Below are positions 59,090 to 64,000 of a stretch of DNA of 64,000 nucleotides, piece after piece (position 1 is the first letter of the stretch; each line of letters begins with the position of its first letter). Source of the stretch: Allomesorhizobium camelthorni. GTDB taxonomy: Bacteria > Pseudomonadota > Alphaproteobacteria > Rhizobiales > Rhizobiaceae. The stretch is taken from assembly GCF_011045125.1 (NCBI RefSeq), contig NZ_JAAKZF010000001.1, forward strand, positions 124,001-188,000, written 5' to 3'. The position numbers and the translations under genes were made by a program. The notes beneath the pieces are model-generated. The model was not told where the DNA came from. It did not search any database and saw nothing but the letters and a program-made list of their open reading frames with translations.

Positions 59090-59310
59090 CTGCGACCAGT
59101 AGGACACACGCCCGTGGTACTGCTCTGTTTGGGCAAGAACTGGAAACCGTCCATGCGCACTCCGGGCAGATCAACGCCACATCCAAGCGCGTCACCCGGC
59201 CATGCGTCACAGCATATAGCCAGCCGTCCGGCAAGATCATGTTGATCGCCACATGAAGGTCCAGCATGCCTTCCGGCTCAAGGCCCACAGGCACGAAATT
59301 AAGCAAAAGT
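59090..59310 (-). pseudogene. Decayed second copy of the Rep-like gene
   Basis: On the minus strand, LLLNFVPVGLEPEGMLDLHV and AINMILPDGWLYAVTHGRV, then TRLDVA, aligns with residues about 99-147 of the Rep-like protein (FVPVDLGTLGIVELHAAM, PGGWEYVAKHGHVTRIDV). A one-base deletion near 59174-59178 shifts the frame, after which DLPGVRMDGFQFLPKQSSTT continues the match. Upstream and downstream of this block the similarity ends. The block lies right before the helicase start. A clear gene fragment left by duplication or element exchange. Confidence 0.85.
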
Positions 59311-59411
59311 TTGCTAATTGACCAACCGGGTTGATCGCGTACGCAAAACCCGTGATTGTATAGCGAAGCGGCTTTGCGCCGCAGATAGCAAATGAGGGGG
59401 ACGTAGGCATT

Positions 59412-62400
59412 GTGGTTCGACTGGAAGAGCTTAAGCGCGGTGTTCACATTGATGGTCTTTCGCCAGCCGGTACAGCCGAAGTAATTTCGGTCGATTGGCT
59501 GAGCGATCACCAGCTTGAAGTCACCTACCGCACCGGCAAGGGCCTCGATCAACGCATCCTCGTTCGCGACGACCAAGACCGGCTCCTAGCGGCGACTGCG
59601 ACCTCGCCATTCTCCTTCGATGGGAACGCCGAGAATTTTCGTCTCGCTGCTGAAGCGCATCGGATCACTCTGGCCCATTTGTTCGATCCCTATCTGGCGC
59701 TGACCAGCGCCAATATCGAAGCACTGCCCCACCAGATCACTGCCGTCTATGGAGAGATGCTGGAGCGTCAACCGCTCCGTTTTCTTTTGGCTGACGATCC
59801 CGGCGCGGGTAAGACCATCATGGCCGGCTTGTTTATCAAGGAGCTGATGATCCGTGGCGACCTAAAGCGCTGCATGATCGTTGCGCCCGGATCGCTAGTC
59901 GAGCAATGGCAGGACGAGCTTAAGGAGAAGTTCGATCTCGACTTCAAGATTGTTGGCCGCGAGATGTTCCGTACAAGCTACAGCGGCAATCCGTTTAATG
60001 ACGAGGACAGGCTGATCGTTCGGCTTGACATGGCATCGCGGTCTGAGGATGTGCAAGCACTGATCGAAGCCTCACGGGACTTCGACCTCGTGATTTGCGA
60101 CGAGGCGCATCGCATGTCGGCGAGTTATACGGGGGGCGAAGTCAAATACACCAAGCGCTTTCAACTCGGCCGGATGCTTGGCCGCAACTCGCGTCATTTC
60201 CTGTTGATGACGGCTACTCCCCACAATGGCAAGGATGACGATTTCCAGCTTTTCCTGACGCTCCTTGACAATGATCGCTTCGAGGGAGCGTACCGGGAAG
60301 GCGTGCGCACGTCCAACGCTTCCGACCTCATGCGCCGCCTGATCAAAGAAGAACTTTACTGGTTCGACGGTCGACCGCTCTTTCCAGAGAGACGCGCTTA
60401 TACGGTCAGCTATCCGCTGTCCGCTACCGAAGCCGATCTCTATGCCTCGGTCACCGACTATGTGCGCGAAGAGATGAACCGCGCCGAACGGTTCGCCAAT
60501 TCGGATGAAAAAAAACGGAACAATGTCGGCTTTGCGCTGCAATCGCTTCAACGCCGTCTGGCCTCGTCGCCACGCGCGATTTGGCATTCCCTAAAGCGCC
60601 GCCGAGAAAGGCTGCAAAAGCGGCTGGAGGAAGAGCAACTCAAGCTGAGGGGCGGGATGCCTTCGACGTTCTCCCCGTTGTCCATTCTAGATGTTCCGGG
60701 TGACGACGATTTAGAGGAAATGCCCGAAGAGGAGGTGGAAGCGCTCGAAAACGAGGCAATCGACACGGCCTCCAGTGCTCGCACGCTGGAGGAATTGAAG
60801 ATAGAAATCGAAAGTCTCAAGGTTCTTGAAGAGAAGGCGTTCGCATTAACTCGCTCAGGAGAGGATACGAAGTGGACCCAACTCGCGGCGATCCTCGACC
60901 AGCCGCCTATTTATGATCCCGCCACCGGCCGCCAGAAGAAGATACTGCTCTTCACTGAGCCACGCGATACGCTCGACTATTTGCGAGAGAAGATCGTCAC
61001 TCGCCTTGGCTCCCCTGAGGCCGTCAAAGTTATTCATGGCGGCGTACCGCGCCAGCAGCGCCGTGCCGCAGTCGCCGGCTTCAACGATGATCCCAAGGTT
61101 CGTGTACTGATCGCCAACGACGCAGCAGGCGAAGGCGTCAACCTTCAACGCGGCTCGCATCTCATGGTCAACTATGACCTACCATGGAACCCGAACCGGC
61201 TTGAACAGCGCTTTGGGCGCATCCACAGGATCGGCCAGACTGAGGTATGCCACCTGTGGAATTTGGTGGCCGGGGAAACGCGCGAAGGCGCGGTCTATCA
61301 GCGCCTGCTGGAAAAGCTTGAGGAGGCTCGCAAGGCCCTTGGAGGCAAGGTCTACGATGTGCTCGGTGAAGCCTTCGAAGACAAAAGCCTGAAAGATTTG
61401 CTGATGGAGGCGGTGCGCTACGGCGACCGCGAAGATATTCGGGCACGCCTGTTCCGGAGCATCGACGGGGTGGTTGATCAGTCGCATCTCAATTCTTTGA
61501 CCGAACGCGCGCAGCTTTCGCAGGAAACGCTTAATCCCGAACGCGTCCAGGAGCTGAAGTTCGAAATGGAGCGGGCGCACGCTCGCCGCTTACAGCCGTT
61601 CTACGTCCGCATGTTCTTTGCGGAAGCCTTCAGGCGGCTAGGCGGCGAAATGGTTGTGCGCGAGGAAGGTCGCTGGGAAATCCTTCGCGTGCCGGCGCTG
61701 ATCCGCGGCCGCGATCATCTGACAGGGCACGGCGATCCGGTGTTGGAGCGATATGGCCGCGTCTGTTTTGACAAGACACATATGAGTGGGGCCCATGGCC
61801 AGGCGAATGCCGCCCTGATAGCACCTGGCCATCCGCTGCTCCAGGCGGTAGTGGACCTCACCATTGAATACTACGGAGCGGCACTGAAGCAGGGCGCAGT
61901 GCTTATTTCTGAAACCGCTCAGGACGGCGGGCCGCGCTTGCTTGTCATGGCCGAACACGAGATCAAGGACGCAGTGACCGCGCCCGACGGCCAGCCTCGC
62001 GTTATTTCGAAGAGGTTGCAATTCGTCAGTCTCGGCGAAGATGGCAGCGCGCGAGACGAGGGGCCCGCTCCTTATCTCGATCTTCGCCCACTGACCTCCG
62101 AGGAGCATGATCTGTGCAAAGACGCACTGGAGGCGAACTGGCTGAAGCAAGACCTATTGGCGCGAGCGCGAACATATGTAAGCCAGCATCTCGTTACCGG
62201 ACATCTGGAAGAGGTCCGTACGCGCCGCCTCGCCTATATTCGGAAAGTCGAGGAGGCAGTCCGCGTCCGTCTCAAGAAGGAAATTGCCTATTGGAACCGA
62301 CGCGCCGATCAACATCGGCTCAACATCAAGACGGGAAAGGATGAACGATTGGCGTTTGCCCAAGCCGAGGAGCGAGCGTCACGACTGGCCGATCGACTGG

Positions 62401-62948
62401 AAATCCGGCTGTTGGAGTTGAAGAAGGAGCACGATATTTCCGCCGCTTCGCCGATCATTCGCGGCGGAGCGCTCGTCATTCCAGCCGGCCTTCTAGCGAG
62501 CCTCAAGGGCGAAACAGTTTTCCACGACGGATTTGCAGAGGAGACGGAAGAAACCGAGCTTCTCGCGATGAATGCTGTTATGGAGGCCGAACGGGCGGCC
62601 GGGCGTAATCCTGCCGACGTCTCCATGCACAATCGCGGTTGGGACATTGAGAGTGTCACAGCTGAGGGGGAATTAATATTTCTTGAAGTTAAGGGTCGCG
62701 TCATTGGCGGACGGGAAATCATTGTGACGAAAAACGAAATGCTCAAGGCCCGCAACGCCGGGGACCGTTACCATCTTGTTTATGTGCCAATCGACGCCGG
62801 GTTTTCCGGTCAACCGCAATATCTGTGCGATCCTTCGCGCCACCTATGGGACGAAGGTGAATTCAGAGACATCTGCCGGCATTATGCGGTCAAAGACATT
62901 TTGGCGCTTTCAGCCAACTCTCCGAAAGTTGCGGAGTTCGGGCGCTGA
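59412..62948 (+). CDS. SNF2/DEAH-family helicase with DUF3883-like C-terminal domain
   Basis: 1178 residues. P-loop DDPGAGKTIMAG (128-139), DEAH at 230-233 (VICDEAHRMSA), LLMTATPHNG, then an acidic coiled insertion (about 395-470) and the second RecA lobe with GEGVNLQRG and QRFGRIHRIGQ. The C-terminal part (about 1050-1150) reads RGWDIES...EGELIFLEVKGRV, as in DUF3883, with a D...E-x-K pattern like PD-(D/E)xK nucleases. GTG 59412 follows GAGGGGGA. The stop overlaps the next start (TGATG). The pair resembles DISARM-type and related anti-phage loci. Confidence 0.88.
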   Translation: MVRLEELKRGVHIDGLSPAGTAEVISVDWLSDHQLEVTYRTGKGLDQRILVRDDQDRLLAATATSPFSFDGNAENFRLAAEAHRITLAHLFDPYLALTSANIEALPHQITAVYGEMLERQPLRFLLADDPGAGKTIMAGLFIKELMIRGDLKRCMIVAPGSLVEQWQDELKEKFDLDFKIVGREMFRTSYSGNPFNDEDRLIVRLDMASRSEDVQALIEASRDFDLVICDEAHRMSASYTGGEVKYTKRFQLGRMLGRNSRHFLLMTATPHNGKDDDFQLFLTLLDNDRFEGAYREGVRTSNASDLMRRLIKEELYWFDGRPLFPERRAYTVSYPLSATEADLYASVTDYVREEMNRAERFANSDEKKRNNVGFALQSLQRRLASSPRAIWHSLKRRRERLQKRLEEEQLKLRGGMPSTFSPLSILDVPGDDDLEEMPEEEVEALENEAIDTASSARTLEELKIEIESLKVLEEKAFALTRSGEDTKWTQLAAILDQPPIYDPATGRQKKILLFTEPRDTLDYLREKIVTRLGSPEAVKVIHGGVPRQQRRAAVAGFNDDPKVRVLIANDAAGEGVNLQRGSHLMVNYDLPWNPNRLEQRFGRIHRIGQTEVCHLWNLVAGETREGAVYQRLLEKLEEARKALGGKVYDVLGEAFEDKSLKDLLMEAVRYGDREDIRARLFRSIDGVVDQSHLNSLTERAQLSQETLNPERVQELKFEMERAHARRLQPFYVRMFFAEAFRRLGGEMVVREEGRWEILRVPALIRGRDHLTGHGDPVLERYGRVCFDKTHMSGAHGQANAALIAPGHPLLQAVVDLTIEYYGAALKQGAVLISETAQDGGPRLLVMAEHEIKDAVTAPDGQPRVISKRLQFVSLGEDGSARDEGPAPYLDLRPLTSEEHDLCKDALEANWLKQDLLARARTYVSQHLVTGHLEEVRTRRLAYIRKVEEAVRVRLKKEIAYWNRRADQHRLNIKTGKDERLAFAQAEERASRLADRLEIRLLELKKEHDISAASPIIRGGALVIPAGLLASLKGETVFHDGFAEETEETELLAMNAVMEAERAAGRNPADVSMHNRGWDIESVTAEGELIFLEVKGRVIGGREIIVTKNEMLKARNAGDRYHLVYVPIDAGFSGQPQYLCDPSRHLWDEGEFRDICRHYAVKDILALSANSPKVAEFGR

Positions 62949-64000
62949 TGACTGGCCGGGCACGGCTGAAACTGATCGAACATTCTCTGCCGCTAGAGAA
63001 GATTAACCTCGCCTCTATCCGAGAAAAACCGCTCTGGCGTGGCCACCCATCCGGCTTGCACAAATGGTGGGCCCCTCGGCCTTTGGCAGCCTGTAGGGCG
63101 GTGCTTTTTGGGCAATTGGTTGATGATCCATCCGCCTGGGAAGACAAGTTCCCTACCGAGGAGGAGCAGGCCAAGGAACGCCGCCGGCTTCACAAAGTTA
63201 TTGAGGACATGGTCGAGTGGCCATCGTCCGATGCTAAGGACCAGAAACGGTTCGAGACCGCTATCGAGGTAGCGCGTTATGAGATCGCCCGTTCGGTGGC
63301 AAGGGAACTTGGCGATGAAGCGCCAACTCACCCTCAGGCGGTGCTGGACTATCTTAAAGAGAGGGGACCGTCGGTCTACGATCCGTTTTGCGGCGGTGGA
63401 GCGATCCCGCTGGAGGCGCAACGTCTCGGCCTTCGTGCCTATGCATCCGACCTCAATCCGGTCGCGGTGTTAATCACTAAGGCACTCACCGAGTTCCCGC
63501 CGAAGTTCGCCGGATTGCCACCTGTACATCCGGAAGTGAAGAAAGAACGCGACCTTGCGGGGCGCGACTGGAGAGGCGCGCAAGGTCTTGCCGAAGATGT
63601 GCGCCGCTACGGGCAATGGATGCGCAGCGAAGCAGAAAAGAAGATTGGCGAACTTTATCCCCAGACGACGTTACCAGATGGTTCGAAGTCGACTGTTATC
63701 GCGTGGTTGTGGGCACGCACGGTCGCCTCTCCGGACCCCGCGCAGAAGGGCGCACATGTGCCTCTCGTATCTTCATTCACGTTGTCTTCAAAAGCGGGGA
63801 AGGAGGCTATCGTCGTTCCGGTGAAAGACGCCACCACTAAGGATGGTTGGCGCTTTACGGTGAAGTCTGTCGGGGTGACCAAAGAGGAGCTGGCAACCGC
63901 CGCGAACGGAACCAAAGGGGCGGGACGAGGATCGAATTTCACCTGCCTTCTGAGTGGAGCCACGATCTCCGGCGGATACATCAAATCAGAGGGTATGGCT
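62948..64000 (+). CDS. DUF1156 DNA methyltransferase, N-terminal part (runs off window)
   Basis: The frame is open from ATG 62948 to the window end (351 codons, no stop). The start KLIEHSLPLEKINLASIREK and HPSGLHKWWAPRPLAACRAV are the DUF1156 signature. YDPFCGGGAIPLEAQRLGLR is SAM motif I followed by ASDLNPVAVLI. IAWLWARTVASPDP and the VPLVSSFTLSSKAGKEA block are typical of the family. The catalytic (D/N)PPY motif must lie beyond the window. Probably N6-adenine or N4-cytosine methylation as the self-marking arm of a defence system. Coupled to the helicase by a one-base overlap. Confidence 0.9.
   Translation, partial: MTGRARLKLIEHSLPLEKINLASIREKPLWRGHPSGLHKWWAPRPLAACRAVLFGQLVDDPSAWEDKFPTEEEQAKERRRLHKVIEDMVEWPSSDAKDQKRFETAIEVARYEIARSVARELGDEAPTHPQAVLDYLKERGPSVYDPFCGGGAIPLEAQRLGLRAYASDLNPVAVLITKALTEFPPKFAGLPPVHPEVKKERDLAGRDWRGAQGLAEDVRRYGQWMRSEAEKKIGELYPQTTLPDGSKSTVIAWLWARTVASPDPAQKGAHVPLVSSFTLSSKAGKEAIVVPVKDATTKDGWRFTVKSVGVTKEELATAANGTKGAGRGSNFTCLLSGATISGGYIKSEGMA

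Noticed and set aside
59016-59576. 186-residue minus-strand ORF as an intact gene
   Set aside because: Only its middle matches the Rep-like protein, and the match continues in another frame after a one-base deletion, so it is a relic.

Overview
The window looks like chromosomal DNA of a Rhizobiales alphaproteobacterium, most likely Phyllobacteriaceae (Mesorhizobium or a close relative). The evidence is high GC, a separate atpHAGDC operon, a gbpR/chvE/gguABC sugar locus, usg and DUF1674 genes, and several copies of short intergenic repeats of the CCTGAGCTTGTCGAAGG type that I associate with these genomes. This placement is by gene content and protein resemblance only.

1-25 kb is housekeeping: a partial Sel1-repeat protein, efp, an inositol-phosphatase-family gene, a HlyIII-type membrane protein, a TolQ/MotA-like plus OmpA/MotB-like pair, an M32 carboxypeptidase, a heparinase II/III-like protein, ATP synthase F1 (atpHAGDC, minus strand, with a good intrinsic terminator), priA, a small transaldolase, lptE/leuS, yggS and an O-acyltransferase. 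Between the DUF4345-like gene and priA lies a graveyard: a frameshifted methyltransferase joined to the tail of a Phd-type antitoxin, followed by what looks like the tail of a PIN toxin.

25-37 kb holds usg, acsA, cfa, a TadG/VWA-like protein, a thermonuclease, a transglutaminase, DUF1674, htpX-rsmB and an adenylate cyclase. Between cfa and the VWA gene is a compact, highly structured plus-strand unit. It has a dyad, a 14-nt perfect complement of the 16S rRNA tail, a 23-codon ORF, several hairpins and a GNRA-loop terminator. It is my leading candidate for something undescribed.

37-53.5 kb is a sugar-use region. GbpR (LysR) diverges from chvE-gguA-gguB-gguC, followed by an SDR dehydrogenase and a ketoglutarate-semialdehyde-type dehydrogenase. 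Together these read as uptake plus non-phosphorylative oxidation of a pentose or related sugar. A GntR/FCD regulator follows. Next come two RbsABC-like transporter sets in divergent orientation: a single-domain ATPase plus permease on the minus strand, and two binding proteins, a double ATPase and a permease on the plus strand. They share a 352-bp control region with a GntR-type operator candidate.

53.5-55.6 kb has two alpha/beta hydrolases. At 55.69 kb lies a 3' fragment of a tRNA-Ser gene, read here as the left junction of an integrated element. Everything to the right is accessory: small unknown genes, an XRE regulator with a palindromic operator candidate, a Rep-like initiator and a decayed second copy of it, two ribbon-helix-helix proteins, and the start of a phage-defence-like module. 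That module is an SNF2/DEAH helicase with a DUF3883-like C-terminus, coupled by a TGATG overlap to a DUF1156 DNA methyltransferase cut off by the window end.
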